This document shows, piece by piece, positions 11,051 through 20,123 of a stretch of 64,000 bases of DNA. The notes beneath the pieces are model-generated. The model searched no databases, had not been told where the DNA came from, and was given only the letters and a program-made list of their open reading frames with translations. Numbering within the stretch: position 1 is the first letter of the stretch; every line of letters begins with the position of its first letter. The DNA is from Massilia yuzhufengensis. Lineage in GTDB: Bacteria; Pseudomonadota; Gammaproteobacteria; Burkholderiales; Burkholderiaceae_D. Location: contig NZ_FOLD01000011.1 in NCBI RefSeq assembly GCF_900112225.1, positions 89,556-153,555 of the forward strand, written 5' to 3'. The position numbers and the translations under genes were made by a program.

Positions 11051-13291
11051 TCAGGACCGCTCGCGCTCGACGCGATTGACGCCCGCCACCCTGCGCAGGT
11101 TGCGGATCAGCTGGGCCAGGTGCACCCGGTCTTTTACCTGGATGGTGAAGCGCAGCTGCGTCATGAGGTGCTCGTCGTCCTCGTCCATGCCCACATAGGT
11201 GATGTTGGCGTCGGACTCGCCGATCTCGGCGGCTACGCGCGCCAGGATGCCTTTTTCATTGTTGATGAGCAGGCGGATGCGGCAATCGAAGCGGCGGTTG
11301 AGTTCTTCGCCCCACTGCACGGCGATCCAGCGGTCCGGTTCCTTGGCGCGCACGCGCTTGGCCGGCAGGCAGTCGCAGGTGTGCACCACCAGGCCCTGGT
11401 CGCGCCGCAGCTGGCCGATGATCTGGTCGCCCGGGATCGGCAGGCAGCACGGCGCCAGCTGCACCGACACGCCTTCGCTGCCATAGATCGTGACCGGGTC
11501 GATGTCGCCGCCGGCGGCCGGCTGGGTGGAGGGCGGGTGTTCCGGGTCGCCGTCCATCAGGCCGAAGATGTGGCGCGCCACCAGCGCCGGCATGCGCTTG
11601 CCGATGCCGATGTCGGCGTACAGCTCCTCCATCGACTTGGCCGACGATTCGGCCAGCAGTTTCTCGATGGCGCCCGGCGACAGCTCCGGGTTGATGTTGC
11701 GAGCAGCCAGGGCCCCGGCCAGCAGTTCCTGGCCCAGCTCCACCGACTCGTTCACGTTCACGGTGCGCAGGTAGTGGCGGATCGCGGAGCGCGCCTTGCC
11801 GGTGCGGACGTAGCTCAGCCAGGTCGGGCTGGGGCGCGATTCCGGGTCGGTGACGATTTCGACGATGTCGCCGTTGTGCAGCTCGTTGCGCAGCAGGGCC
11901 GGCTCGTTGTTGATCTTGACCGACACCGTATGGTCGCCGATGCCGGTGTGGATCGAGTACGCGAAGTCGAGCGCGGTGGCGCCGCGCGGCAGCGCGATGA
12001 TCTTCGACTTGGGCGTGAACACGTACACCGAATCGGGGAACAGGTCGACCTTCACGTGCTCGAGGAATTCGGCCGAGTCGCCGGTCTGCTGCTGGATGTC
12101 GAGCAGCGACTGCAGCCAGGCGTGGGTGCGCTGCTGCAGGTCCGACATGTTCGAGTCGCCGGTCTTGTACAGCCAGTGCGCCGCCACGCCGCTTTCGGCC
12201 GTGCGGTGCATGTCCTGGGTGCGGATCTGGAATTCGACCGGGGTGCCGTAGGGGCCGATCAGGGTGGTGTGCAGCGACTGGTAGCCGTTGATCTTGCGGA
12301 TCGCGATGTAGTCCTTGAACTTGCCGGGCATCGGCTTGTACAGGGCGTGCAGGGTGCCGAGCGCCACGTAACAGTTCGGCACCGTGTCGACCACCACGCG
12401 GAAACCATATACGTCCAGCACCTGCGAGAACGACAGGTGCTTGTTGCGCATCTTTTTATAGATGCCGTACAGGGTCTTTTCGCGGCCATAGACTTCGGCC
12501 TCGATGTGGTTGGTGCCCAGCTGGTTCTTGACCGTCTCGAGGATCTTCTTGACCACCTCCCGCCGGTTGCCGCGCGCCGCCTTGATCGCCTTGGCCAGCG
12601 TCTGGTAGCGCAGTGGGTACAGGTGCGAGAACGACAGGTCCTGCAGCTCGCGGTAGATGTTGTTCAGGCCGAGGCGGTGGGCGATCGGCACATACACTTC
12701 CATCGTCTCGCGCGCGATGCGGCGCTTCTTGGCCGCCACCATCACGCCCAGCGTGCGCATATTGTGCAAGCGGTCGGCCAGCTTGATCAGGATGACGCGC
12801 ACGTCCGAGGCCATGGCCAGCAGCATCTTGCGGAAGTTCTCCGCCTGCGCTTCCACCTGGCTCTGGAATTCGATTTTCTCGAGCTTGGACAGGCCGTCGA
12901 CCAGGTTGGCGACCTGGGCGCCGAAGCGCTCCACCAGGTCGTCCTTCTTGACGTCCTGGTCTTCGATCACGTCGTGCAGCAGCGCGGCCATGATGGCCTG
13001 GGCGTCGAGCTTCCACTCGGCGCAGATTTCCGCGACGGCGATCGGATGGGAGATATACGGCTCGCCCGACTTGCGGACCTGGCCAAGGTGCATCTCGTCG
13101 GAGAAGCGGTAGGCTTCCTTGACTTTCTTGAGCTCGGCGGGGGTGAGGTAGTCGGACAGCTTGTTGATCAGCTGCGTCACCGAGGCGACGCCCGGGGCGG
13201 GCGCCGGTACTTCGGCGTCTTGCGGTTTGCCCGCCCGGCGCGAGCGGGCAGGTGTGGCTGGATGGGTCGAATCCGGGGAAGTCAGTTTCAT
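11051..13291 (-). CDS. spoT: Bifunctional (p)ppGpp synthetase/hydrolase
   Basis: A 746-residue Rsh enzyme controlling the stringent response alarmone. In order: an HD hydrolase domain with intact metal site (HPIAVAEI, then LLHDVIED), a synthetase domain (YGREKTLYGIYKKM ... YGFRVVVD ... GYQSLHTT), a TGS domain (VYVFTPKSKIIALPRGATA), a conserved-cysteine region (CCLPIPGD) and a C-terminal ACT domain. The intact HD site points to SpoT rather than RelA. It lies downstream of gmk and rpoZ on the same strand, the common rpoZ-spoT arrangement. Confidence 0.95.
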   Translation of the reverse strand: MKLTSPDSTHPATPARSRRAGKPQDAEVPAPAPGVASVTQLINKLSDYLTPAELKKVKEAYRFSDEMHLGQVRKSGEPYISHPIAVAEICAEWKLDAQAIMAALLHDVIEDQDVKKDDLVERFGAQVANLVDGLSKLEKIEFQSQVEAQAENFRKMLLAMASDVRVILIKLADRLHNMRTLGVMVAAKKRRIARETMEVYVPIAHRLGLNNIYRELQDLSFSHLYPLRYQTLAKAIKAARGNRREVVKKILETVKNQLGTNHIEAEVYGREKTLYGIYKKMRNKHLSFSQVLDVYGFRVVVDTVPNCYVALGTLHALYKPMPGKFKDYIAIRKINGYQSLHTTLIGPYGTPVEFQIRTQDMHRTAESGVAAHWLYKTGDSNMSDLQQRTHAWLQSLLDIQQQTGDSAEFLEHVKVDLFPDSVYVFTPKSKIIALPRGATALDFAYSIHTGIGDHTVSVKINNEPALLRNELHNGDIVEIVTDPESRPSPTWLSYVRTGKARSAIRHYLRTVNVNESVELGQELLAGALAARNINPELSPGAIEKLLAESSAKSMEELYADIGIGKRMPALVARHIFGLMDGDPEHPPSTQPAAGGDIDPVTIYGSEGVSVQLAPCCLPIPGDQIIGQLRRDQGLVVHTCDCLPAKRVRAKEPDRWIAVQWGEELNRRFDCRIRLLINNEKGILARVAAEIGESDANITYVGMDEDDEHLMTQLRFTIQVKDRVHLAQLIRNLRRVAGVNRVERERS

Positions 13292-13367
13292 GCGTTATAT
13301 CGATCAGCCAGTGTAGGCACAGAATAACAGATTCAACGACTTACCAATCCCGGGAACCCAAAGGGTA

Positions 13368-13571
13368 TTACATCGGTACTTTTTTGAGCATCTCGATGCC
13401 GACCTTGCCGGCGGCGATTTCACGCAGCGCGACGACGGTTGGCTTGTCCTTGGCTTCGACTTTCGGGGTGTGGCCCTGCAGCAGCTGGCGTGCGCGGTAG
13501 GTCGCGGCCAGGGTCAGCTGGAAACGGTTAGGGATGGTCTTGAGGCAATCTTCAATGGTGATACGGGCCAT
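13368..13571 (-). CDS. rpoZ: RNA polymerase omega subunit
   Basis: A 67-residue omega subunit, which helps assemble and stabilise RNA polymerase and forms part of a ppGpp site. It starts [10 protein letters not shown] and contains the conserved [16 protein letters not shown] segment. The ATG at 13571 is preceded by AGGAGTGACC; the frame is open further upstream, but that adds residues not seen in the family. It sits between gmk and spoT. Confidence 0.95.
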   Translation of the reverse strand: MARITIEDCLKTIPNRFQLTLAATYRARQLLQGHTPKVEAKDKPTVVALREIAAGKVGIEMLKKVPM

Positions 13572-13617
13572 GGTCACTCCTAAATAGACTGTTTTGCGGC
13601 AAACCTTGCGGCGCCGC

Positions 13618-14262
13618 TTATGATTGTTGTTGCGCGTGGATTCCAAGCTGGGCAAACAAGTCGGCGTTACGGGCCGCTTGTTGGGCGAAACGGCAACGTG
13701 TCGCTATGACAATCGCCTGCAGTTGGGCCAGGGCGACGTTAAACTCTTCGTTGATGATAGCATATTCGAACTCCGGAGCGTGAGCGATCTCCCCCCCGGC
13801 GGCCAGCAGGCGGCGGGTGATGATGTGGGGTTCGTCGGTGCCGCGCTTGTGCAGGCGCTCTTCCAGCGCCTCGATCGACGGCGGCAAAATGAAAATGCCG
13901 GCCGCATCCGGAAACTGCTTGCGCACCTGGCGCGCGCCCTGCCAGTCGATCTCCAGCAGGATATCCGTTCCCAGCTTCATTTCCTGCTCCACCGTCAAGC
14001 GGCTGGTGCCGTAGTAATTGCCGTGCACTTCCGCCCATTCCATGAATTCGCCACGGTCGGCGCGCGACACGAAGTCTTCGGTCGACGTGAAGTGGTATTC
14101 GCGGCCATCCTGCTCGCCCGGGCGCGGCTGTCGCGTGGTGGTCGAGATCGACAGCTTGATGCCCGGTTCCTGTTTCAGCAGGGCGTTGACCAGGGTCGAT
14201 TTGCCGGCGCCGGACGGGGCGGCGACGACGAACAGGCTGCCGGAGAGGGCGGGAGTGATCAT
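13618..14262 (-). CDS. gmk: Guanylate kinase
   Basis: A 214-residue kinase that converts GMP to GDP. The P-loop APSGAGKST lies at residues 15-23, followed by the GMP-binding segment ([19 protein letters not shown]) and the lid. Length matches the family. It is the first gene of gmk-rpoZ-spoT, a cluster that links GTP supply, the polymerase subunit and the alarmone enzyme. Confidence 0.95.
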   Translation of the reverse strand: MITPALSGSLFVVAAPSGAGKSTLVNALLKQEPGIKLSISTTTRQPRPGEQDGREYHFTSTEDFVSRADRGEFMEWAEVHGNYYGTSRLTVEQEMKLGTDILLEIDWQGARQVRKQFPDAAGIFILPPSIEALEERLHKRGTDEPHIITRRLLAAGGEIAHAPEFEYAIINEEFNVALAQLQAIVIATRCRFAQQAARNADLFAQLGIHAQQQS

Positions 14263-14302
14263 GGTGTGGTCCTTATTAACACGTAGCGTTCATCATAACG
14301 TC

Positions 14303-14391
14303 GAACGCGCGGGCGAGGGACCCGTCCACCCATCGTAGGGTGGACGGGGTAATTCGGAGCAATGCGAGGAATTACGAACGGCCGCGCGTTC
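14303..14391. repeat. Nested palindromic element between yicC and gmk
   Basis: The 89-bp element is bounded by a 10-bp inverted repeat (GAACGCGCGG at 14303-14312, CCGCGCGTTC at 14382-14391). Inside are a perfect 11-bp hairpin (CCCGTCCACCC at 14321-14331, loop ATCGTA, arm to 14348) and a 7-bp hairpin (GTAATTC 14349-14355, GAATTAC 14369-14375). It fills the gap between the yicC stop and the gmk start. Related sequence occurs at 35067-35178. Confidence 0.7.
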
Positions 14392-14428
14392 AAACATCGG
14401 CCGCGCATTGTTGCGCGCCGACAACAAA

Positions 14429-15331
14429 TCATTCCAGGTTCTGCACCTGTTCGCGCATCTGCTCGATGAGCAGCTTGAGCTCCATCGACGCATCCGCCAG
14501 CTCCTTCACCGAGGCCTTGGCGCCCAGCGTATTGGCTTCGCGATTGAGCTCCTGCATCATGAAGTCGAGGCGCTTGCCGACCTGGCCGCCCTTTTTCAGG
14601 ATATGACGGGTTTCGTTCAAGTGAGCCGACAGGCGCGACAGCTCTTCGGACACGTCGATGCGGATGCCGTACAGCGTGACTTCCTGGCGAATCCGTTCCA
14701 GCACTTCCTGGCGGCTCAGGACCGATGGGTTGCCGTGACCGGCCAGGCCCAGCGCGTCCTGCATGCGCTCGATCGCCTTGTGCTGGAACTGCGAGATCAC
14801 CTGCGGGATCAGCGGCGTGATGCGCTTGACGATGACTTCCATCGCGTCGATGCGCGACATCAGCATGCCTTCCAGCGCCGCGCCTTCGCGCTTGCGGCTG
14901 TCGACGAAAGCGGCGACGGTGGTGGCGGTGAGGGCGGCGACATCGAGCTGCAGCGACTCCTGGCCCACGTTCGATTCTTCGATCACGCCGGGCCAGCGCA
15001 GCAGCTCGGCGACGCTCATCTGGGCGGCCTGGGCAAAGTGCCGGGTCACTTCGGTTTGCAGGCGGGCGAGGTCGGACAGCAGTTCCTGGTTGAGCACTTG
15101 CGAGCCGCCGGCGGCCTTGCGGCCGAACGACAGGCGCACTTCGACCTTGCCGCGCGTGATCGCGGCCATGATGGCCGAGCGCAGGTCGGGTTCGAGTGCG
15201 CGCAGGTCGTCGTTGATGCGGAACTGGAGATCCAGGAAGCGTGAATTGACGCTCTTGATCTCAATCGTGAGGGTGCCGGCAGCGCCTTCGCTGGTGGCGA
15301 CCGCATAACCTGTCATGCTCGAAATGCTCAA
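14429..15331 (-). CDS. yicC: YicC/YloC-family endoribonuclease
   Basis: A 300-residue protein of the YicC family, recently described as endoribonucleases involved in small-RNA turnover. It opens SSMTGYAVATSEG, with the typical NSRFLDLQFRIN segment, and ends in the DUF1732 region (HLNETRHILKKGGQVGKRLDFMMQELNREANTLG), which is the most conserved stretch. It lies just upstream of gmk as in many proteobacteria and is divergent from the kinase gene at 15410. Confidence 0.92.
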   Translation of the reverse strand: MSISSMTGYAVATSEGAAGTLTIEIKSVNSRFLDLQFRINDDLRALEPDLRSAIMAAITRGKVEVRLSFGRKAAGGSQVLNQELLSDLARLQTEVTRHFAQAAQMSVAELLRWPGVIEESNVGQESLQLDVAALTATTVAAFVDSRKREGAALEGMLMSRIDAMEVIVKRITPLIPQVISQFQHKAIERMQDALGLAGHGNPSVLSRQEVLERIRQEVTLYGIRIDVSEELSRLSAHLNETRHILKKGGQVGKRLDFMMQELNREANTLGAKASVKELADASMELKLLIEQMREQVQNLE

Positions 15332-15409
15332 AGATATCCCCGGTTTTTATTCTTTACAAAGCCGACATTTATCCACACAATCGTCCTGTTAAGCAAGGAA
15401 ACTCCCTGG

Positions 15410-16387
15410 ATGGCTGCACAGAATAACGCCCCCCTGCCCGACGGGCTGGAAATTGCCGGATATCGCATTGTAAAGAAAATTGCGTCTGGTGGGTTCAGTA
15501 TTGTTTATCTGGCATATGATGCCGAAGGCAACGCCGTCGCCATCAAGGAATACCTTCCCAGCCAGCTCGCCTTGCGTGCTCCCGGCGAGCTTTGTCCGAG
15601 CGTTTCGAAGCCCAATTTGCCAGTGTTCCGCATTGGCCTGAAATGCTTTTTCGAAGAGGGGCGGGCGCTGGCGCGCATCGTCCATCCGAACGTGGTGCGG
15701 GTGGTGAACTTCTTCCGCGCCAACGAGACCGTATACATGGTGATGGCCTACGAATCCGGCCACACCCTGCAGGACCACATCGCGCGCCTGCATGCCAGGG
15801 GCAGCCGGATGGGCGAGGCGTCCATTCGCCAGCTGTTCAATGGCGTGTGCGCCGGCGTGCGCGAAGTCCACGCCAACAAGCTGCTGCACCTGGACCTGAA
15901 GCCGGCCAATATCTACCTGCGCAGCGACGGCTCGCCCCTGCTGCTCGATTTCGGCGCGGCGCGCCAGACCATCAACATCGACGCGCCGATGCTCGCGCCC
16001 ATGTACACGCCGGGCTTCGCGGCGCCGGAGTTGTACAGCAAGGCCGCTACGCTCGGGCCCTGGACCGACATCTACAGCATCGGGGCGGCCATGTATGCCT
16101 GCATGACGCGCTCGATGCCGCAGGCGGTCGAGGCGCGCAGGGACGAAGACAAGACAGTGGCGCAGTTCGCCAAGCTGGCCGGCAGCTATTCGCCCGAGCT
16201 GGTCGACATGGTGGCCTCGTGCATGGCGCTCGACCCCTTGGCGCGGCCGCAAAGCGTGTTTTCGATGCAGAAGGTGCTTCAGGCGGCGCCCTCGGTGACG
16301 GCGCCACTCGAGGATGAAGAACCCGTGGCGCGGGCCGGCGGCTGGCGCGGCCTGGTCGAACGCCTCGGCGGCAAAGTACGCACTTAG
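15410..16387 (+). CDS. Ser/Thr protein kinase (Hanks type), soluble
   Basis: A 325-residue kinase consisting of one catalytic domain with no transmembrane anchor or sensor tail. The glycine loop is IASGGFSIVY, the ATP lysine K46 is in VAIKEYLP, the catalytic loop is HLDLKPANI (D162; the usual HRD arginine is Leu161) and the DFG aspartate is D180. Loss of the HRD arginine usually means activity does not need activation-loop phosphorylation. It is followed after 8 bp by a PP2C phosphatase, so the two probably form a reversible phosphorylation pair. Substrates are unknown. Start supported by AAGGAA upstream. Confidence 0.9.
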   Translation: MAAQNNAPLPDGLEIAGYRIVKKIASGGFSIVYLAYDAEGNAVAIKEYLPSQLALRAPGELCPSVSKPNLPVFRIGLKCFFEEGRALARIVHPNVVRVVNFFRANETVYMVMAYESGHTLQDHIARLHARGSRMGEASIRQLFNGVCAGVREVHANKLLHLDLKPANIYLRSDGSPLLLDFGAARQTINIDAPMLAPMYTPGFAAPELYSKAATLGPWTDIYSIGAAMYACMTRSMPQAVEARRDEDKTVAQFAKLAGSYSPELVDMVASCMALDPLARPQSVFSMQKVLQAAPSVTAPLEDEEPVARAGGWRGLVERLGGKVRT

Positions 16388-16395
16388 GAGCGAGC

Positions 16396-17334
16396 ATGCA
16401 GTTTTCCGTCTACCAGCAGACCCACATCGGCGGGCGCAAGGTCAACCAGGACCGCATGGGCTACAGCTTCACGCGCGACGCGCTGCTGCTGGTGCTTGCC
16501 GACGGCATGGGCGGGCACCTGCACGGCGAGATCGCCGCGACCATCGCGCTGCAGACACTGTCGATGATGTTCCGCATGCAGGCCAAGCCCTATGTGAAGA
16601 AACCCGAGCGCTTCCTGGAAGAAGCCTTGACCCAGGCGCACTGGGACATCCTGGCCTACGCCGAAGCCCACAAGCTGCCCGAGACGCCACGCACCACCGT
16701 GGTGGCCTGCCTGGTGCAGCACAACTGCGCCGTGTGGGCCCACTGCGGCGACTCGCGCCTGTACTGGGTGCGCCGCAACCAGGTGCTGGCGCGCACGCGC
16801 GACCACTCGCACCTGGAACACCTGATCGAGCGCGGCAAGGCCACCGAGGCAGACCGCAACACCCACCCCGACCGCAACAAGCTGTACAACTGCATCGGCG
16901 CCGGCCAGGCCCCGAAGATCGACATCTCGCGCCAGGCCAGCCTGGAACCGGGCGACACCCTGCTGCTGTGCTCCGACGGCCTGTGGTCGATGCTGCCGGA
17001 AACCGAGATCGTGCACCGGCTCTCCAGCTCCACCATCGTGCAGGCGGTGCCGGACATGGTGTCGATGGCGGCCGCGATCGGCGGCGCGCGCGCCGACAAC
17101 ACGACCGCGCTGGCGATCACCTGGCAAGGCGCGGAAGGCGCGGGCGCCGCTGCGCCCGGCATGATCTCGACCCAGATGCTGCCCGACGACGCCGTCAGCT
17201 CGACCATCACGGCCGGCACGCCGCTGGCGCCGGGGAGCGACGCGTTCGACGAAGATGAGATCGAAAAAGCGATCGCCGAGATCCGCGAGGCGATCGAGAA
17301 GTCCTCCCAATTACTCAAACAAGGCACTCCATGA
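16396..17334 (+). CDS. PP2C-type Ser/Thr protein phosphatase
   Basis: A 312-residue metal-dependent phosphatase. The PP2C motifs are in order: [21 protein letters not shown] (metal aspartate), [26 protein letters not shown] and DNTTALAI. About 60 extra C-terminal residues form an acidic, low-complexity tail ending in a helix. It lies directly after the Ser/Thr kinase and its stop overlaps the rph start (ATGA), so all three are likely cotranscribed. It is likely to reverse the action of the kinase. Confidence 0.92.
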   Translation: MQFSVYQQTHIGGRKVNQDRMGYSFTRDALLLVLADGMGGHLHGEIAATIALQTLSMMFRMQAKPYVKKPERFLEEALTQAHWDILAYAEAHKLPETPRTTVVACLVQHNCAVWAHCGDSRLYWVRRNQVLARTRDHSHLEHLIERGKATEADRNTHPDRNKLYNCIGAGQAPKIDISRQASLEPGDTLLLCSDGLWSMLPETEIVHRLSSSTIVQAVPDMVSMAAAIGGARADNTTALAITWQGAEGAGAAAPGMISTQMLPDDAVSSTITAGTPLAPGSDAFDEDEIEKAIAEIREAIEKSSQLLKQGTP

Positions 17335-18065
17335 GCTTCGAACAACGCCCGAGCGGCCGCGCGGTCGACCAGCTGCGCACCATCCGCCTCACCCGCCAGT
17401 ACACCAGGCACGCCGAAGGCTCGGTGCTGATCGAATGCGGCGACACCAAGGTGATCTGCACCGCCAGCATCGAAGAGAAGGTGCCGGGCTTTTTAAAAGG
17501 AAAGGGCCAGGGCTGGATGACCGCCGAATACGGCATGCTGCCGCGCTCCACCCACACCCGCATGGACCGCGAAGCGGCGCGCGGCAAGCAGTCCGGCCGC
17601 ACCCAGGAAATCCAGCGCCTCATCGGCCGCTCCCTGCGCGCCGCCTTCGACCTGGCCGCCTTCGGCGAACGCACCCTGCACCTGGACTGCGATGTCATCC
17701 AGGCCGACGGCGGCACCCGCACCGCCTCGATCACCGGCGCCATGGTGGCGGCGTACGACGCCTTCAACGCGCTGGTGGGGCAGGGCGTCCTGCCCGCCGT
17801 ACCCGTGAAGCACTTCGTCGCCGCGATCTCGGTGGGCGTGTACCGCGGGATGCCGGTGCTCGACCTGGATTACGTCGAAGATTCGGATTGCGATACCGAT
17901 ATGAATATCGTGATGACGGAAGAGGGGCATTTCATCGAAGTGCAGGGCACGGCGGAAGGCGCGGCGTTCGACCGGGCGGGGATGAACCGGCTGCTGGATC
18001 TGGGGCAGTTGGGGATTGGGGAGTTGATTCAGATGCAGAAGCGGTCGTTGGGGTTGATCGGCTGA
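17331..18065 (+). CDS. rph: Ribonuclease PH
   Basis: A 244-residue phosphorolytic 3'-5' exoribonuclease that trims tRNA precursors. Signatures: [15 protein letters not shown] at the N-terminus, the phosphate-binding [18 protein letters not shown] region and [16 protein letters not shown]. Full length with intact C-terminus, unlike the truncated gene of E. coli K-12. Translationally coupled to the phosphatase gene. Confidence 0.96.
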   Translation: MSFEQRPSGRAVDQLRTIRLTRQYTRHAEGSVLIECGDTKVICTASIEEKVPGFLKGKGQGWMTAEYGMLPRSTHTRMDREAARGKQSGRTQEIQRLIGRSLRAAFDLAAFGERTLHLDCDVIQADGGTRTASITGAMVAAYDAFNALVGQGVLPAVPVKHFVAAISVGVYRGMPVLDLDYVEDSDCDTDMNIVMTEEGHFIEVQGTAEGAAFDRAGMNRLLDLGQLGIGELIQMQKRSLGLIG

Positions 18066-18097
18066 TTTGGCCGGGCTGACTTCGGCATGGAACTTCG

Positions 18098-18172
18098 GTC
18101 CCGGCCTGCGCTGGGACGACATGCTGAAAGTACCACTTAACGATGAGCCGTCGTTCCGGCGCAGGCCGGAAC
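18098..18172. repeat. Inverted pair of REP-like palindromes (family A)
   Basis: GTCCCGGC-CTGC-GCTGGGAC at 18098-18117 (one mismatch) and GTTCCGGC-GCAG-GCCGGAAC at 18153-18172, in opposite orientation. They occupy most of the 194-bp gap between rph and rdgB and separate an otherwise tightly packed operon. Confidence 0.7.
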
Positions 18173-18259
18173 CCAAGTCCGCTCCGTACCCACCACAGCG
18201 TCCTTCAGCCTATCGCGCTAAAATACCCCCCCTCGCCGCAAATACACCCCAGAGCACCC

Positions 18260-18844
18260 ATGACCCAACGCCTGATCCTCGCCTCCAACAACGCCGGTAA
18301 ACTGAAAGAATTCGCCCAGCTCCTCGAACCCATCGGTTTCGACCTGCACCCCCAAGGCGACTTCGACGTCCCGGAAGCGGAAGAGCCGTTCGGCACCTTC
18401 GTGGAAAACGCGCTGACCAAGGCGCGCCACGCGTCGCGCCTGACCGGCCTGCCGGCGCTGGCCGACGATTCCGGCGTCTGCGTCAACGCCCTGGGTGGTG
18501 CGCCCGGGGTGCATTCGGCGCGCTTTGCGGGCGAGCCGAAATCCGACGCCCGCAACAGCGAGAAACTGGTCGCCGACCTCGCCGGCCACGCCGACAAGTC
18601 GGCCTACTATTACTGCGTCCTGGTCTACGTGCGCCACGCCGACGATCCGCAACCCATCATCGCCGACGGCCGCTGGAATGGCGAGATCATCGCCACGCCG
18701 CGCGGCGCCAACGGCTTCGGCTACGACCCGCACTTCCTGATCCCCTCGCTCGGACAGACCACCGCCGAACTCGAACCAAGCGTGAAAAACGCCCATTCGC
18801 ACCGCGGCCAGGCCCTGCGCGCATTGGTCGAGAAACTGCGATGA
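18260..18844 (+). CDS. rdgB: Non-canonical purine NTP pyrophosphatase (RdgB/HAM1)
   Basis: A 194-residue enzyme that hydrolyses dITP, ITP and XTP to keep them out of nucleic acids. Signatures: LILASNNAGKLKEF at the start, FVENALTKARHASRLTGLPALADDSG and the NGFGYDPHF segment. ATG at 18260 was chosen because it begins at the family start; the open frame upstream covers repeat sequence. Its stop overlaps the hemW start. Confidence 0.95.
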   Translation: MTQRLILASNNAGKLKEFAQLLEPIGFDLHPQGDFDVPEAEEPFGTFVENALTKARHASRLTGLPALADDSGVCVNALGGAPGVHSARFAGEPKSDARNSEKLVADLAGHADKSAYYYCVLVYVRHADDPQPIIADGRWNGEIIATPRGANGFGYDPHFLIPSLGQTTAELEPSVKNAHSHRGQALRALVEKLR

Positions 18845-20076
18845 TCCCGATCAAAGTCGCCGGTCCGGCGCCAAGCGAGCCGCGCAACCCGGCCACGGCG
18901 GCCCTGCAATACCTGCAGCCGGGCGCGCTGAACCTCGCGGCCCTGCCGCCGCTGTCGCTCTATATCCACTACCCCTGGTGCGTGCGCAAGTGCCCGTATT
19001 GCGATTTCAACTCGCACGAAGCCAAGGGCGAGCTGCCGGAGAAAGACTATCTCGACGCCGTGCGCCTCGACCTGGAGCAGTCGCTGCCCCTGATCTGGGG
19101 CCGCAAGATCCACACCGTCTTCATCGGCGGCGGCACCCCGAGCCTGATGTCGGCCGCGGGCCTGGACCGCCTGCTGTCGGACGTGCGCACCCTGCTGCCT
19201 CTGGAGATTGGCGCCGAGATCACGATGGAGGCCAACCCAGGCACCTTCGAACAGGAGCGCTTCAAGTCCTACCGCGACAGCGGCGTGAATCGCCTGTCGA
19301 TCGGCATCCAGAGCTTCAGCGGATCGCACCTGAAAGCCCTCGGCCGCATCCACGACGAACGGGAAGCCTTGCGCGCGGTGGAGATCGCGCGCTGCACGTT
19401 TGACAACTTCAACCTCGACCTGATGTTCGCGCTGCCCTCGCAGACGCTCGAGGAAGCGCGGCGCGACCTGCAGACGGCGATGTCCTTCGCGCCGCCGCAC
19501 CTGTCGATGTACCACTTGACGATGGAACCGAACACGGTCTTCGCCAAGTACCCGCCGGCGCTGCCGGACGACGACTTGAGCGCCGACATGCAGGACATGA
19601 TCCTGGAAGCCACCGCGGCGGCAGGCTACGAGCACTACGAAGTGTCGGCCTACGCGAAGGCCGGCAAGCGCGCGAAGCACAACCTGAACTACTGGGGTTT
19701 CGGCGACTATCTCGGCATCGGCGCCGGCGCGCATTCGAAGATCTCCTTTCCGCACCGCGTGCTGCGCCAGGCGCGCTACAAGCAGCCGGGCTCCTTCATC
19801 GAGGCGGCGAAGCGCGGCAACCCGGTGCAGGAAGAGCACGAGATTGCCCGCGGCGACATGGGCTTCGAATTCATGCTCAACGCGCTGCGCCTGACCGAAG
19901 GGTTTGATCCGAACCTGTTCGGCGAACGTACCGGCATGAACATCAGCGCCATCACCAAACCCTTGAACGAGGCCGAAGCCAAGGGCTTGCTGTACCGCGA
20001 CCACAAGCTGATCAAGCCGACCGAACTGGGCCAGCGTTTCCTGAATGACCTGCAGGAGATGTTCCTGGTCGGGTAA
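18841..20076 (+). CDS. hemW: Radical SAM heme chaperone HemW
   Basis: A 411-residue radical SAM protein of the HemN/HemW group. The CX3CX2C iron-sulfur motif is C47, C51, C54 in YPWCVRKCPYCDF, followed by GGGTPSL and the SIGIQSF segment. Family knowledge: HemW proteins bind heme and hand it to respiratory proteins, and lack the extra cysteine of true HemN oxidases. About 35 extra residues precede the core. ATGA overlap with rdgB indicates coupling. Confidence 0.92.
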   Translation: MIPIKVAGPAPSEPRNPATAALQYLQPGALNLAALPPLSLYIHYPWCVRKCPYCDFNSHEAKGELPEKDYLDAVRLDLEQSLPLIWGRKIHTVFIGGGTPSLMSAAGLDRLLSDVRTLLPLEIGAEITMEANPGTFEQERFKSYRDSGVNRLSIGIQSFSGSHLKALGRIHDEREALRAVEIARCTFDNFNLDLMFALPSQTLEEARRDLQTAMSFAPPHLSMYHLTMEPNTVFAKYPPALPDDDLSADMQDMILEATAAAGYEHYEVSAYAKAGKRAKHNLNYWGFGDYLGIGAGAHSKISFPHRVLRQARYKQPGSFIEAAKRGNPVQEEHEIARGDMGFEFMLNALRLTEGFDPNLFGERTGMNISAITKPLNEAEAKGLLYRDHKLIKPTELGQRFLNDLQEMFLVG

Positions 20077-20084
20077 GGTAGCGG

Positions 20085-20119
20085 CCGTAAGGTGGCCGGC
20101 TTCGCCGACCACCTTACGG
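20085..20119. terminator. Strong hairpin between convergent hemW and peptidase genes
   Basis: Perfect 11-bp arms (CCGTAAGGTGG 20085-20095, complement 20109-20119) enclose a second small stem (CGGC-TTC-GCCG). It begins 9 bp after the hemW stop and ends just before the stop of the convergent gene. There is no long T-run on either strand, so it may be a transcript-end hairpin or a repeat. Confidence 0.55.
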
Positions 20120-20123
20120 AGGT

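Noticed and set aside
11030..13327. A 765-codon open frame antisense to spoT.
   Set aside because: Antisense shadow; no ribosome site and no family motif.
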